From: Austropuccinia psidii
Taxonomy: Eukaryota; Basidiomycota; Pucciniomycetes; Pucciniales; Sphaerophragmiaceae
Assembly: GCA_023105745.1 (NCBI GenBank)
Contig: JALGQZ010000003.1
Span: 45,098,185 to 45,162,184, forward strand
Direction of reading: 5' to 3'
Length of the DNA: 64,000 nt
The number at the start of each line of letters is the position of its first letter. Within the stretch, counting starts at the first letter, position 1. The notes under the pieces were generated by a model. That model searched no databases. It worked only from the letters and a program-made list of their open reading frames with translations, and was not told the origin of the DNA. Below are positions 42,435 to 54,313 of the stretch, piece by piece. A program made the translations under genes and the position numbers.

Positions 42435-43849
42435 TGTCAGGCTGAGTCTATGATAAAGGTGTATAATTGTATTTACAAGCTTTACCTATGACTTTGACAT
42501 GGTGAAAATGGTAAATAAAGTGTTTATTGAGGATAATAAGGGCTTTACTATAATAATATAGTGGTGGTGAGCACTGTTGAAAGCCCTGGGTGCAGTCTTA
42601 CTGGTTGGATTACTATAATAAGAGCTACAATACTTAAATATAAAGTATAACCTGATTATTTCCAAAAGGTATAACTGTTTTTGACAGCTGTACTATGTAG
42701 TAATTCAGGAGCAGGATGGAGATTCCTTTTCTGGAAGTTAAAAGGCCTCCTTTTATCCTGAAATGGGGTGAAAAGGCTGCTAGACCTTTTCACGTAGAGG
42801 AAGAAAAGATTTTTCACTCTCAAGGACAGGCTTGTGACTCAAAAAAGGACTGTATAGCCTTTATTGAGATCAGATGTGGCTTTGAAACCACCTCTGGGCA
42901 GTTTTCACCAATACAGGGTGAAAGCTTTCATCTGGGGACCACACAGCCTGATTCTGACGTGTATGACGCATAGAATGCTGTACAGAACCTGTATGGGACC
43001 CCAGTATTGAATGAACTATGAGGTATTGAAGTAAAAACAAGCTTTTTTTTCTGTTTCACACCTCATAATCATGGTTATGGGATATTATCCCATGGTAAGG
43101 CTGTATTGGCCAAACTGTGGGATTTTGACCTTAAAACAGCCATAACATTGTCATTTTTTGAGATATCAACCTCAAAATTGATTCAGTGTGTAGCCCTGTA
43201 TTTTTTCTACACAATAGTACCTCATTTGATATGATTATTATTAAATATGGAAAAGTCATTCTATGGACAAGATTTTTGTACATATGTGTGTTTTAGGCAA
43301 AAATCTGTATTGGGCCTGTTTGCCTTATAACTTTTGTTCTAGATGAGATATGGGTAAATTAATGGAACCATGAGATAGCCCTGATTGTGCTATTTCCAAA
43401 AAGACCCCACTTTAGGTATCGCACACTAAAGCTGTAGAAGTTAGATGATAGGTGAATATTTTATTCACCCTTATTTGGCCTGAATTTAGCCATAACTTCT
43501 GTAATACTGCTTCTAGCTCAGTTTGGCTGGTCCCATTGGATAGCCCTGACTTAGAGCTTCATTCTGAATACCCAGTTGATGTGTTTAAGCCTCTTACTTT
43601 TTATTTCAGATCAGAGGTAAAAATTAAGGTTTATGCTCAGCAACAACTTTGAGCAGGAATAGCTTTGTTATTCTTTGTCCTATGATTATGAGCCTTGTAT
43701 ATTTGATAAGGGGTGAGTTTCCTATTTTTTTTGATACCTTTTGAGCTGATTTGGCTCATCTCCATGTTTTGGTGGTATCTTGGCTAAACCATTGATTTAT
43801 GGTATTTGGCTGTCATGCTTATGCTCTGGTTTTGAGTCACAGGCTGACA
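42435..43849 (-). mobile_element. Solo LTR of Ty3 family A, 1415 bp
   Basis: The plus strand starts TGTCAGGCTGAGTCTATGAT and ends GAGTCACAGGCTGACA, with no internal region on either side. Perfect 5-bp TCTCA duplications flank it. It represents recombination between the two LTRs of a former element and gives the cleanest reference copy of this LTR in the window. Confidence 0.93.
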
Positions 43850-43854
43850 TCTCA

Positions 43855-44211
43855 GGTGGAATGCTCATATGAAGGAAACCCCAGGTTTTTTACAGTGAAG
43901 ATCTCAAATCATATACTCCCATGGATGAAAAAAATGCAGAAGGAGTCAATAATTGCTATTTGGGGAATTTCTGCAAAAGAGGTTCCCACAAATAAATACT
44001 TAGTCATGAATTTGGTGGGTCTCTTGCAAAAATTATGCTCAAGAAAAAGGCAATTTGCACCCTTGAGGAAAATATAAAAAGTAACAAAAACAAAGAAGGT
44101 AAAATACATTAAGTATTTTGTTCTTTTATTAGAACTATTTTCATTAAATGAGTGTATTACAAGAGAAAAAATTGAAGATATTGTGAAAAAAAAATATATT
44201 TATGTTTATTT
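43855..44211. other. Spacer without recognised gene
   Basis: AT-rich sequence between the solo LTR and the decayed repeat-family gene. A plus-strand frame crossing the LTR edge (43799-44077) begins inside the LTR and is not credible as a gene. Confidence 0.45.
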
Positions 44212-45410
44212 TTGAAGAAATCAAGAAACTGTTTTGGTGATTTCCTTCTGCATAAGCCTCAAATGCTTCTCCAAGGAGGTAGTTTAGTTCCTGAAGGAAT
44301 TCCTGGTGAATCTCATTTTGATGATCTGCGTCCACAAAGGGAATCACATGGACCAATTGGGAATGCTCCAAAAAGATTTGGTTGAGAAATTTGTGGACCA
44401 TTTTTCAAGGAATCATGAGGGTTTGTTGCAAGTTGGTGAATTCCTGCAGCACCTCAGTGTAGGTTTGAGGGGTGCCTTAGGATGGGGCAAGGAGGGTGTT
44501 TGGTTCTCCAAGGCAAAAGGGGGGATCTGACTGGTGTATTGTCAATGATGATGATCAAGTGGGGAGTGCCCAGAAGAGCTGAGGATGTTTAAAAGACGAG
44601 TTAAGAAATGCTGTAAATGGAAGTTTAAGTGTAAAATAAGACTTACAAAAGGGTTCATCCATTGATTTTATTAGAGAAATCCCAAGTTCAGGCTCACAAA
44701 TCAAATTTTTCTCAGTCTGTGGTACTTGAGAAGCTGGGAATTCACTTGTGCCTGGAATAGATGAGGTGGGGCAAACAGTTGGCTCATTGGCTTGGGAGGG
44801 TTCTAAAATACAAGAAAAGGTCAGTTCAAATTGCATTGATAAAAGAAGTCTTCTTATCACAGAATAAGTCCTCCAACCATTGCATGCCACTCGGGCCTGG
44901 AGTGGGTTGCCGTGAAGTTTGCTTGCAAGGCATATTGGGAATGGTGGACTCTTGTCAAGGGGGAGTCGGTGGGTTTTGTTCTATGGGTACTAAAGAAGAG
45001 TCAGTATTATTTGTTATAGAAAAAATAATCAAGGATAAGAAATAAACCCTACTTCGGCATTTCAATCCCATAGGTGAAAAGATATGGTTATGGTCAGCCC
45101 AAGTTCAATTGTCCTCTCACCATTGTCATCCTTCATTGGATATATCATGACTTTGCTCCAGTCAAAGAGCTAAGTGACAATCAGACGGTTTCCTGGAAGG
45201 TGGGGTGGACGAATTGATCCCCAAGGGAGCTAGTATAATTGTGGCTAAAGGTTCCTCTTGGCCTGTTTGGGGTCCCAGGGTCCATTTGCACTGAGGAATG
45301 CTTTTGTCATCCTCAACTACTAAGGAGTCCTCATGTTGGAACTCCTCTGGGTGTGTGGTGGGAAGGGGTGTGCAATGAGAAAATGATTTGTGTGTGCTTG
45401 TTGGCAAGAA
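44212..45410 (-). pseudogene. Decayed rust-specific repeat-family gene (unknown function)
   Basis: On the minus strand several blocks follow in order: 'STPPSRKPSDCHLAL' (frame 45407-45162), 'MPCKQTSRQPTPGPSGMQWL' (from 44933), an intron-like stretch ending TTTTAG at 44803, 'EPSQANEPTVCPTSSIPG' and 'ISLIKSMDEPF' (44802-44640), 'IIIDNTPV' (near 44550) and a C-terminal helix 'VHVIPFVDADHQNEIHQEFL' plus 'QELNYLLGEAFEAYAEGN' (44345-44240). I recall the same order in a large family of hypothetical Austropuccinia proteins; no function is known to me. Frame changes and stops between the blocks make this copy a pseudogene. It is P/S/T-rich with a conserved acidic C-terminus. Confidence 0.5.
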
Positions 45411-45602
45411 TTATGGGAATTGGTTGTTGTGGAAGAGTGGATTCAGGGGATACCCCATTTAAGGCACAAAGTGCACAACATCTAAAAAAAGTGAAATCAT
45501 ATTAGAATCTGAATGGTGAGTAAAAGTTCAAGTGAAAATTCATACACACAATAAATAATAGATTGAAAACAGAATTAGAATAATAAAGTGCAAGTGGGAG
45601 GG

Positions 45603-47059
45603 TGTCACAACCATGGCAATTCACCCTCTTGGACCTTAATATGGCATATCCATGCCATATCCAATTTATGGCAATTTGGCCATATCCATAATCATTGGCA
45701 AAATTGGCCATTTCATCTTTTTTGGACTTTTGTGGTCATTTCACTATCTGGGAGCAGCTTGGCCCCTTCATCATCATCAGGCCTTTCCTGGTCAGGTTCT
45801 GCTTTTGGGCAGTCTTTTGTATTCTCCAGTCAACAGGGAAAATACAGCCCAAAAGGCTGTATTTGGCCTTTTAAGATTTAAACATAGATTTGGGAATTTT
45901 GCTGTATTTGCCATTTTAGGCCATTTTTCCATGCAATATGGGAAATATTCCCAAATGTCCATATTAGGCCATTTCAGGCTTAATTGCAATATTTGTGCAT
46001 TTTGCGCACTTTTCACAAATACAGTTTTAAAGATGTATTAGCTGTATTTGGCAAAAACATCCAAAAACCACTTTGTCACCTCTTAAGCCACCAAAACCCA
46101 TTTTGCACTCTTATGCTCCTGGTTCCTCACAAAAGACCTTCGGCCATTTTCACCCTCCAATAACCAAAAGTGCCATAAATGGTGTTATACACTATTATGC
46201 ATCTTTTTTCACCAGCACTCCAATGGCACCAATATCAAATGTTTTTTAACATTCCATCATGTCATCCAGAGGATTCATCAATGCTCAAGGACAAGTGTCA
46301 ATCTCAAAAACCAATGACGCCATCAAGAAATCATTGGTGATTCTCATTCACAGTATTTCTCCAGGGGAATACTCGCAGTTCATTCTCCAGGTATATTCAA
46401 GGGGCAGTTCCAAAAACATTTTCCAAGGGTCAGTGCTCCATCAATCCACCTTGGCAACCACATTAATTCAATAAAGCCTGGATTCATCAAGACCTGTATT
46501 TTCAATCATACAGCATGGGAATTTCATTCAACCTAGTTCATTTTCCAATTTGGTAGGGTATACACTTCATAAAGCAGTTAAAACAGCTTCAAGGATTCAA
46601 TACAGAACCGCTGTCAGCCTGAAGGAGTCAACCTCTCAAAATTTCACATATACCAGCCTCCTTTGTCTCTGAGGGTTTTTCTCCCAGCTCATTGATATGC
46701 TTTGATTTTATTTTATCTTGATTTTCTTTTCATTCTGTTAATTGAATACTGATACTGTCAAGTCAGTCATTTAGCACCTCTTTCCTTTCTTTCTTCACCT
46801 GTCAATGGATACTTTGTGGTAATATCATTATTCATTTTGGAAGGTTGAAACAGTGATTGAGGACTTACTTGGTTGGCTCTTTGGTAAATTTACTTCTCAT
46901 TTCTCTTATTGCACCTGATCTTTGTACTTGCATCTTTCTTAGAGAAATTGGTTTCTTTTGTTTTATTTCATTTTATTTATCATTTTGGAGTTTTCCAAGT
47001 GAGTTACCTGATTGTTGAATGCCAGGCCACTCTTGTTTTCCACTAGAGCCCCTGTGACA
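45603..47059 (+). mobile_element. Solo LTR of Ty3 family B3, 1457 bp
   Basis: The plus strand starts TGTCACAACCATGGCAATTC and ends CTAGAGCCCCTGTGACA, matching in reverse orientation the ends of the B2 LTR (51037-52667). The flanks GAGGG (45598-45602) and GAGGA (47060-47064) agree at four of five positions, an aged target duplication. A CATATACCAGCC block near 46650 corresponds to the promoter block of B1. The first third is rich in GGCCAT words. No internal retroelement sequence adjoins it. Confidence 0.82.
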
Positions 47060-47209
47060 GAGGAGTTGGAGGCTCTGAAATCAGTTAATGAAAAAGCATT
47101 TTAGAATGAAAAGCGGGAAATGAGAGAATAGAAAGCTTTAAATTAAGAAGATGACACACAAAGTAGATAAAAGCGGGGGTCTGGATGAATGATTGGCAAA
47201 ATAATATTT
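47060..47209. other. Junction sequence before the truncated family A element
   Basis: The 150 bp are purine-rich and do not match the expected family A integrase sequence upstream of 47210. They may be a filler or older host sequence. Confidence 0.4.
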
Positions 47210-48263
47210 TATAGGTTCAGCAAGAGTGTGATGTGCCTACCATGTCACAAGGAGGAGACAGGAATGGATACTGCCTTGATATCTTGGAATAACATATTAT
47301 CCACCTGTGGATTCCCTAGAATTATCATTAGTGATAGGGACCCAAAATTTACATCAGAATTGTGGACCAACTTGTATGACATTCTTGGTACTAAACTTGC
47401 ACTCTCCACAGATTACCGCCCACAGAAAGATGGTTTAGCTGAAAGGATGATCCTAACCATGGAGGATAACCTTAGGAGGTTCTGTGCATATGGCGTGGAA
47501 TACAAGGACCATTAAGGATACACCCATGACTGGGCTACCCTTCTACCAGAAGTCCAGCTGGCTTATAATACTATTCAGTATTCTACCACAGCAAAATCAC
47601 CTTGACTGGTAGAAAAAGGGTGGAACCCCCTATTGCCTGTGGATCACTTGAAGAGGAATCTTCTAAATATCCACCCCACAGCCAAGGACTTCCATGATAT
47701 GTGGAAGAAGGCTTTTGACACAGCTTCTAAATGCTCAAATGAGGCAAAATAATACAACAAACAGAGGTGGGACAAATTACACATGGAACCTGACTTTAAA
47801 GAAGGGGACCAAGTGCTAGTGTCTACACTTAACTTCAACAATCTTAAGGGAGCAAAGAAAATGAGAGACTCATTTTTAGGGCCCTTAACTATCATTAAGC
47901 TCATAGGGAAAAATGCAATGGAGGTGGAACTCACAGAGGAATTACCTAGGAAACACCCTGTATTCCCAGTCAGTTTGGTTAAGCCATACTTCCAGATAGA
48001 GGAGGACAGGTTCCCCTCCAGGAATAAAAAATTGCACTCCACCATAAATAGTGTAAGTGGAGGACTCTTCTGGTCCTGTGAAGGAAATTATCAAGGCCAG
48101 GAAGATCAGACTGAATGGTAAAGGCCAAAGGCAATACTTGGTCAGATTTAAGGACCAGACAGCAGATAAAGACAAATGGTTCGCAGAGGATGCCATACCA
48201 TATGGGAACCTTCATTCAAGGAGATTCAGGACCTTTAGGAGGACTGAAAAGTCTCATCAATGA
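47210..48263 (+). pseudogene. Family A integrase C-terminal half and chromodomain-like tail (plus copy)
   Basis: The frame to 47515 holds '[20 protein letters not shown]' (second catalytic D) and '[20 protein letters not shown]' (catalytic E). A TAA at 47514 and further stops break it. The frame 47783-48121 carries the GPY/F-type module ('[20 protein letters not shown]'), and 48057-48263 the chromodomain-like end ('GQRQYLVRFKDQTADKDKWF'). The protein matches the minus-strand copy at 9658-11231 but retains different stops, so the two decayed independently. Confidence 0.82.
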
Positions 48264-48275
48264 TGATTATTTTTT

Positions 48276-48287
48276 GGAGGGAGGGTA
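48276..48287 (+). promoter_or_regulatory. Family A polypurine tract
   Basis: GGAGGGAGGGTA immediately precedes the LTR start TGTAAGCCTATGACTC. The same tract is found beside the 3' LTR of the minus copy at 9637-9648. Confidence 0.85.
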
Positions 48288-49686
48288 TGTAAGCCTATGA
48301 CTCAAAACCAGAGCACAAGCATGACAGCCAAATACCATAAACCAATGGTAAAGCCAAGATACCACCAAAATATGGAGCTGAGCCAAATCAGCTCAAAAAG
48401 TATTAAGAGAAAGAGGAAACACACCTCCTTCTAAATATACAAGTTACACCATCACAAGACAAAGAATAACAAAGTTATTCCTTTTCAAAGTTGTTTCTGA
48501 GCATAAACCTTAATTTTCACCTCTCATCTGAAATCCAGAGGAAGATGCTTAACCCTGTCAAATGGGTATTAAGAATAAAGCTCTAGGTAAGGACTATCCA
48601 ATGGTACTAGCCAAATTGAGCTAGCACCACAACTACAGAAGTTATGACAAAAATAAGGTCAAGTAAGGGTGAATAAAATATTCACCTCTCATCTAACTTC
48701 TACAATTTTGGTGTGGGATACCTAAAGTGGGGCTGTTTTGGAAAGTACACAATGAGGGCTGTCTGATGGTTCCATCCATTTCCCCATATATCATCTAAAA
48801 CAAAAGTATGGGGCAAACAAGTTCCATACAGATTTTAAGCAAATCACACATATGTACAAAAAATCTTGTACATAACATAACTCTTCCATATTTTATAATA
48901 GCCATACCAAATGAGGTAGAATTTTGTCTGACGCATCCAGGGATACAAAATGAACCAACTTTGAGCTTTATATCTCAAAAAATGACAATGTTATGGCAGT
49001 TTTAAAGTCAAACTCTCACAGTTAGACCAATACTGCCTTACTGTGGAATATTCTCTCATAACTATGATTATGAGGTTTCAAACAGACAAAGCAGCCTTTA
49101 TATACTTCAATACTGGGGTCTTGTACAGGTTCTGTACAGCATTCTACGCATCATAGACGTCAGAAGAGGGCTATGTCGTCCCGGGGTGAAAAGATTCACC
49201 CTGTATTGGTGAAAACTTCTCAGATGTGGTTTCAAAATCACATCTTAGCCCAATAAATGCTATACAGGCCTTTTGAAAGCCACAAGCCAGTCCTTGGAAG
49301 TAAAAAATAATCACTTCCTCTTGGTGGAAAGGTCTGGAGGCCTTTTTCACCCAATTTTAGGATAAAAAGGGACCTTTCCTAATCCTGCTCTTGAATTCCT
49401 ACGTAGTAAAACTGTCAAAAACAGTTCTAATCTTGAAGAATAATAAGGTATAATTATAATTTTAATTATTGTAGTCTTTATTATTGTAACCCAACAGGTA
49501 AAGCTACACCCAGGCCTTTCAACAGTTCTCACCACCACTAGTTCTCAATATCAAAGCCCTGAATATTCTTTTATAAACCCTTATTATCTTACATAAATCT
49601 TTTTATTATTATTTTCACCATGTCACAGTCATAGTTAAATCTTGTAAATAGTCATTAACAAGCTTCATTATAGACTCAGCCTGACA
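48288..49686 (+). repeat. Family A 3' LTR, plus orientation, 1399 bp
   Basis: It starts TGTAAGCCTATGACTCAAAA and ends TAGACTCAGCCTGACA, the reverse complement of the layout at 42435-43849. It is full length and uninterrupted. Confidence 0.9.
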
Positions 49687-50374
49687 GTAGCTTGGGTGTT
49701 GATTGGTAGGATTTAAAACACAAGGTTTGATCCATTTTTCAGCCCTGCCAATAAGAAATGAAGTGGCATAAAGACCTTTCTTTCTGTCTTGAGAGAAATT
49801 TGCCGTATTATTATTAAAGATTAATTTAAAATACTGAATAAAGCTTCTAACTTTGAAGGGCTGAGTTCCATAAACATATTCTGGTGCCTTCACAGATGGA
49901 GTCTTGAAAGCTGGTGGTCTTTTTTATTCAGAAGATGAAGCTGCTTGAAGATTTGCCATAATTTGAGTCATCTGCTGCATGATGGCCAATAAGTGTGGTT
50001 CAGACTGATGAGAGATAGGCTTATGAGACTGAGTTAGAGCTCGTCCTCCAGTACCTTGGGATGCCCCCACAGGAGTAGGAACACCTTCAGTACCATCAGA
50101 CCCTTCCTCTTCACCATCTTCACCAGGACCTTTGAAGCTGATCTTTGAGAGTCCTGGAAATCCGCCAAGTACTCCTGAGAAATAATTTGATCTTCTTTGC
50201 CCTCTTCCTTCCTTCCATATGGAGTCTTCTGTCTAATTGTGCCCTCAGTTGAGGAACTGCTTGGTTGCTGTCAAGAGGAGCTCTTGGAGTTGGAGTAAGA
50301 ACAGCTTGAATTCAGGACTGAGGTCTTGTCTGTCTTTCAGGAGGTGGATGCTAAACAGGCATAAATTAAAGAGT
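49687..50374 (-). pseudogene. B2 Gag, N-terminal part, decayed
   Basis: From an ATG near 50371 the minus strand reads 'MPV' then a stop, and continues in broken frames with sequence like B1 Gag ('IQAVLTPTPRAPLDSNQ'). The clearest frame (49893 to the LTR junction at 49687) reads 'MKAPEYVYGTQPFKVRSFIQ', 'YFKLIFNNNTANFSQDRKKG' and 'TSFLIGRAEKWIKPC', residue by residue alignable with B1 Gag near its residue 165. It is cut off at 49687 by the family A LTR. Confidence 0.78.
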
Positions 50375-51022
50375 AAAGTAAGAATAAATGAATAAAGAAT
50401 CAAAATTTGAATATGAGAAACTTGACGCAATTCAAGGAAAAACCTTGAATTCAAAATCCAAATCAACTCTTGAGGAAAAATCAATGAATCAAATGAAAAT
50501 ATTCAGGTACATCAATCAATCAATATGTCAATTCAATCAAATCAAAAATATTGTAGAAATCAATCAATCAAATGAATTCCTGAGGATAAATCAATTTATG
50601 TGAAAAATTCAGCAAAATCAAAATTCTTGAAGTCAAAGTCAATTTTATGTCAAATGAGTCAATAAAATAAAAATCAAGTGAGTTTTTCCTCAAATCAAAA
50701 TTCTTGAAGAATGAATCAAATTGAATCCTGATATGAAGAAGGTGTCTGAATAATCTTGATGACCAATTTGAAAATCAATCAAAAATTAAAATAAGACCTG
50801 AATTATGATTTGAAAAGAATTGATGATTAAAATAAAAAATTTAAGAGATAAAAAAAGTAAAAATGGTTCAGCTTTCAATTTTCAAGAACAAAGAATGAGT
50901 GAGAGAAAACTGAGAAGTGACAATAAATCATAAAATTCATAAGCATTAAAGAGTCACAATTTTGATGAAATGCATGAATTAAAATATAAAAAATGAATGA
51001 ATATAATGAAAATAGGATATGA
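50375..51022 (-). other. B2 5' leader
   Basis: AT-rich leader with irregular aatcaatcaa and cttgaggaaaaatcaa repeats, similar in style to that of B1 at 24176-24894. No gene. Confidence 0.6.
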
Positions 51023-51035
51023 GTTAATTAATATA
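51023..51035 (-). promoter_or_regulatory. Putative self-priming primer binding site of B2
   Basis: The minus-strand 13-mer TATATTAATTAAC starts one base from the LTR end, the same spacing as in B1. Its perfect complement GTTAATTAATATA lies in the LTR at 51424-51412 (minus). Compared with B1, one position differs, and it differs in both arms so that pairing is kept. Confidence 0.6.
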
Positions 51036-51036
51036 A

Positions 51037-52667
51037 TGTCACAGGGACTCTTGTTGAAAGACAAGAGTGGCCTGGCACTCAGGAATAAGGAACTCACTTG
51101 GAGGGCTTCAAAAGAATAAAGAAATAAAAAGTATTATATTTTGTTAAGGAAAAATAAGAGTAAATGCAAATATGAAAGAAGATGGAAGCCAATTTCCAAA
51201 GATAATAAAAGAAAGCCAAAGTCCAAAGAGCCAACCAAATGAATCCTCAATTCACTGTTTAAATCTGCCAGAAATACCAATGGAATTAGTAAGGGATATG
51301 AACACCAATATCCACTGACAGGCAAAGAAGAAAAGGTGAAAATTACTGACTTAATATTATTAGTATTTACTTTAACAAAGTAAAGTAAAATGAGGATGAA
51401 AATAAATCCAATATATTAATTAACTGGGGAAAAAGTCCCCAGGGAAGAAAAGATGGCCACTATATGTGAAAAGCTGAAGACTGATCCTGGATGGTTGATC
51501 ACCTGTGTGTATTGTCTGTTTTGGGGCAATACAGAGCTGGCCATCTTGAGAGTTTAACTGTATGACTGAATTCCCACAGTTGAATATGAATTGGCTCAAA
51601 GGGGCCAAGGCCATACATGTCTCTTGAATACAGCCTGTATGCACCAATCAAGTTGTCCAAGGAATAATGAAGTCCTTGATGCCTTGAAAACTGATTAAAT
51701 GATTGATAACCTCTTGAAACTACCCTTGGAATAATCTTGAAAACAAAATACAATCCAACTCCTGCAGGGCCTGGTGGTTGGGGTCCTTGAATGGTCTTCT
51801 GGTAGCTGCCAGGGATTGCAATACTGAATGACTAAAAAGTCTTCCTTTGAAATGGGTGATGGATCTTAGAAATTGAACTGGAAAGACATATTTGGGTCCT
51901 GAAAAAATAATCATTGGATTTCTGAGAAAAAATGGTGCATAATGGTATATTATACCATATATGCACCATGCCTGAATCCTTTGGTACAGGGTACATTGGT
52001 GAAGGAGATGCCTTACCCTTAATTGAGGGGAGGCCTTGCTAGACCTGAGCTGGTGGCCTCTGGGGGTTTCCAGAGGCCATTGGTTGGAGGTGAACAACCT
52101 GTGGTTCTTGGCCAATATGGGTCCTGGGGTCCTTGTGGCCATTTTGGTATTGATGAGATTAGGGGCCAAAATTCGGCTCAGGTGGGCCCACTTGTGGTTT
52201 GGGACCCACCTGTCCTTGGAGGCTGGTGGACTTCCCCTTGAACCCTTTTGGCCAAAAAGGGCCTAAGGATCCCACAGACCATGGTGTATGGACCGTGGGC
52301 TGTAGAGGCCATAGGGGTCCTAAATGGCCCAAAAAGGCCATTTAGGCCATAGACCCCATAATCAAAGGGGTTGGGCCAAAAGCCCTGGTTATGGCTAGAG
52401 GGGCCAGAAGCCTCTGGAAGACCAAATGGACCCCCCTGGCCTGGGGATTGGTGAGTAGGAAAATTGGCCAAAAGGGCCAATGGTTGCAGGATATGGCCCG
52501 AGGCCATAAGCGCCCAGTGAAAGAGGATATAGCCCAAAGACCATAAGACACCAAAATGGTCAAATTGGCCATAAAACTTGATGACATGGCCAATTGGTCA
52601 TAAAATAGGATTGGGCTAGATTTTCCATAAACACCCTTTGGGGAGGTGATTACACATGGTTGTGACA
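51037..52667 (-). repeat. B2 5' LTR, 1631 bp
   Basis: The plus strand starts TGTCACAGGGACTCTTGTTG and ends ACACATGGTTGTGACA. It shares with B1 the terminal block, the ttaattaactgggga hairpin region (51416-51442) and the TATA-like block (51461-51468). The U3 half (about 52020-52620) is GGCC-rich and GC-rich compared with the rest of the window. Open frames in this part on both strands overlap each other and are not credible genes. Confidence 0.85.
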
Positions 52668-53745
52668 CCACCCTTCTCGCAAACATATTTCCGGCTCCTT
52701 CTAGAGGGAGCTCTTCCCCATATTCCTTATGTAACAACACATTGTCACATCCACTCCTGCCTCTTGCCTTTTTCCCCTTACCTTCTCAGAATCTAACTAT
52801 TTCTTTTCATTCTTTCCATTGCTGTCTCCACTACACTCTCTTATTAATTAGTTATTTCATTCACTCTCATATAGATTCTAAAATTCATCATATTGACTGC
52901 TTCAGCTATTGTTTTAACCACTCCTTATTCCTTATGAAAATCTTCTTGTAATGACTTGACACAATATCAGATTTTTCCTTGTGTTTAGTGACATTCTATC
53001 TTAGTTATATTGTTTGGTTATTTGTTTTTCAGTGTTAAGGTATGAAATAATTTTGTGTTCTTATCAGCTTACTTCTTAAAACTGGTAATCTGATACACAC
53101 TTTCTTGTTTTAAATATTGATAGTTTCTGATGTGATTGCCCATTACCTTGGTTGAGATCACATTTTCCAACCTTCTTTTCCCTAGTATGTGTCATAATTA
53201 CGTAAAGATTTGAGTTCAGTAAGCCATTTGCCATCAAGTTCTTCCTCCTTGCTCTTGGATAATTTATATCCCGAGTGTATGTGATACTTGACTTACAGGA
53301 AATGTTTAATTAATTTAATCACAAAGGAATCATTTCTTAAGCTCAAGGTAGAAACATACTTGACTAGATGGATGATGTATTTTAGCCTATGGGGAGCTCC
53401 ATCAGCTGTTTTCTATCCAAATTTCCATGATACAATAAACTCTTTTTTGCCTTGATTGCTAGTGGTAAATATTTATTTCCTAAGTAGAATTTTTTAATCA
53501 GATGGAAATTTTACAAATGGGTGAGAGGATTTATTTGCAAAATACAGATGTGATCAAATCAGAAAGGAAAAGGTACCTATTAAAGGAGACTGAAATGAAT
53601 GACAAGTTGAGGAAAAATCCTTTTATAGAGGTTCCTCTGCTATTTTGACTTTCTCCACCTCTTCAATAAGCTAGTACTGGATTTAATTGAACTTAGAAGC
53701 GGAAATGATAACAAGAAATAAAACCCACTTCAAAATTAAGGAAAA
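52668..53745. other. AT-rich spacer
   Basis: The kilobase between the B2 LTR and copia-3 holds only short open frames. The longest (52646-52951, plus) begins inside the LTR. I recognise no gene or repeat. Confidence 0.5.
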
Positions 53746-54313
53746 TGAAAGAAAAAGACTACCTTAAGGATGCAGGACTAGTAAAACTCTTAAGACAGAA
53801 ACAGGAACAGGGAGAGACATGATTTAACCTTAAGGAGGCAGGACTAGTATTAGTATTAAGCCAACAACAGGAACAGGGAGAGACATGATTGAACCCAATA
53901 GCAATAGCAATGAAGATAAAAACAGGATGATGAACTTCAAACAAATAAAGTAAAAGAGAATTAAAAAGTAGCAACCTTAAGGAGGAAGGACTATTATTAG
54001 TCTTAAGCCAACAACAGGAATAGGGAGAGACATAATCAAACCTAATAGCAATAGCAATGAGGAAAGGCTAGTTATACATGGAGGGGTCTTTATATAGACT
54101 AGTAAGTCTATCCCATTAGTGGATTTATCTTGAAAGCTATGAGAAGTCATTTATGAAAGGCCATTATAGAATAGGTCATAAGAGATTAACAATAGCTTTG
54201 AGAAAATATTTCAAGGACTGAGGAAAGAAATAGGTATTTCAAGAGAAATAAAAATCTAATATTCTATTATGAAAGTAGAATTTAATATAAGATGAGCTTT
54301 TTTATTCTTCTAT
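53746..54313 (-). repeat. Copia-3 3' LTR with internal tandem units
   Basis: Colinear with 58293-58705 over the block ggggtctttatatagactag to gatgag. Inside it the unit ccttaaggaggcaggactag...acaggaacagggagagac occurs three times (about 53762, 53826, 53974), against two in the other LTR. On the minus strand it follows the polypurine tract TATGGGGGAATAG. The left end is placed at TGAAAGAAAAAGACTACC by alignment with the partner. Confidence 0.7.

Larger units (their letters stand above)
47210..49686 (+). mobile_element. Family A Ty3 element, 5'-truncated, plus orientation
   Basis: Only the 3' part remains: the integrase core from just before '[14 protein letters not shown]', the C-terminal domain, the polypurine tract and a full 3' LTR. 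It is inverted relative to the element at 6045-28160. At 49687 it abuts B2 gag without a visible duplication, so it was either inserted and then truncated or joined by rearrangement. Confidence 0.85.
49687..52667 (-). mobile_element. Ty3 family B2 element, 5' end only
   Basis: The remnant comprises the 5' LTR (51037-52667), the leader with its putative self-priming site and the N-terminal half of gag. Everything downstream is replaced by the inverted family A fragment. It is a sister of B1 with a much longer LTR. Confidence 0.82.

Noticed and set aside
41831..42491. Three overlapping plus-strand frames that look like repeat proteins
   Set aside because: A 40-bp unit is not a multiple of three, so every frame cycles through the same words. 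No start context or homology is visible.
47644..48215. Minus-strand frames opposite the plus-strand family A integrase
   Set aside because: Same reason: shadows of the real integrase tail, matching the reverse strand of the copy at 9658-11231.
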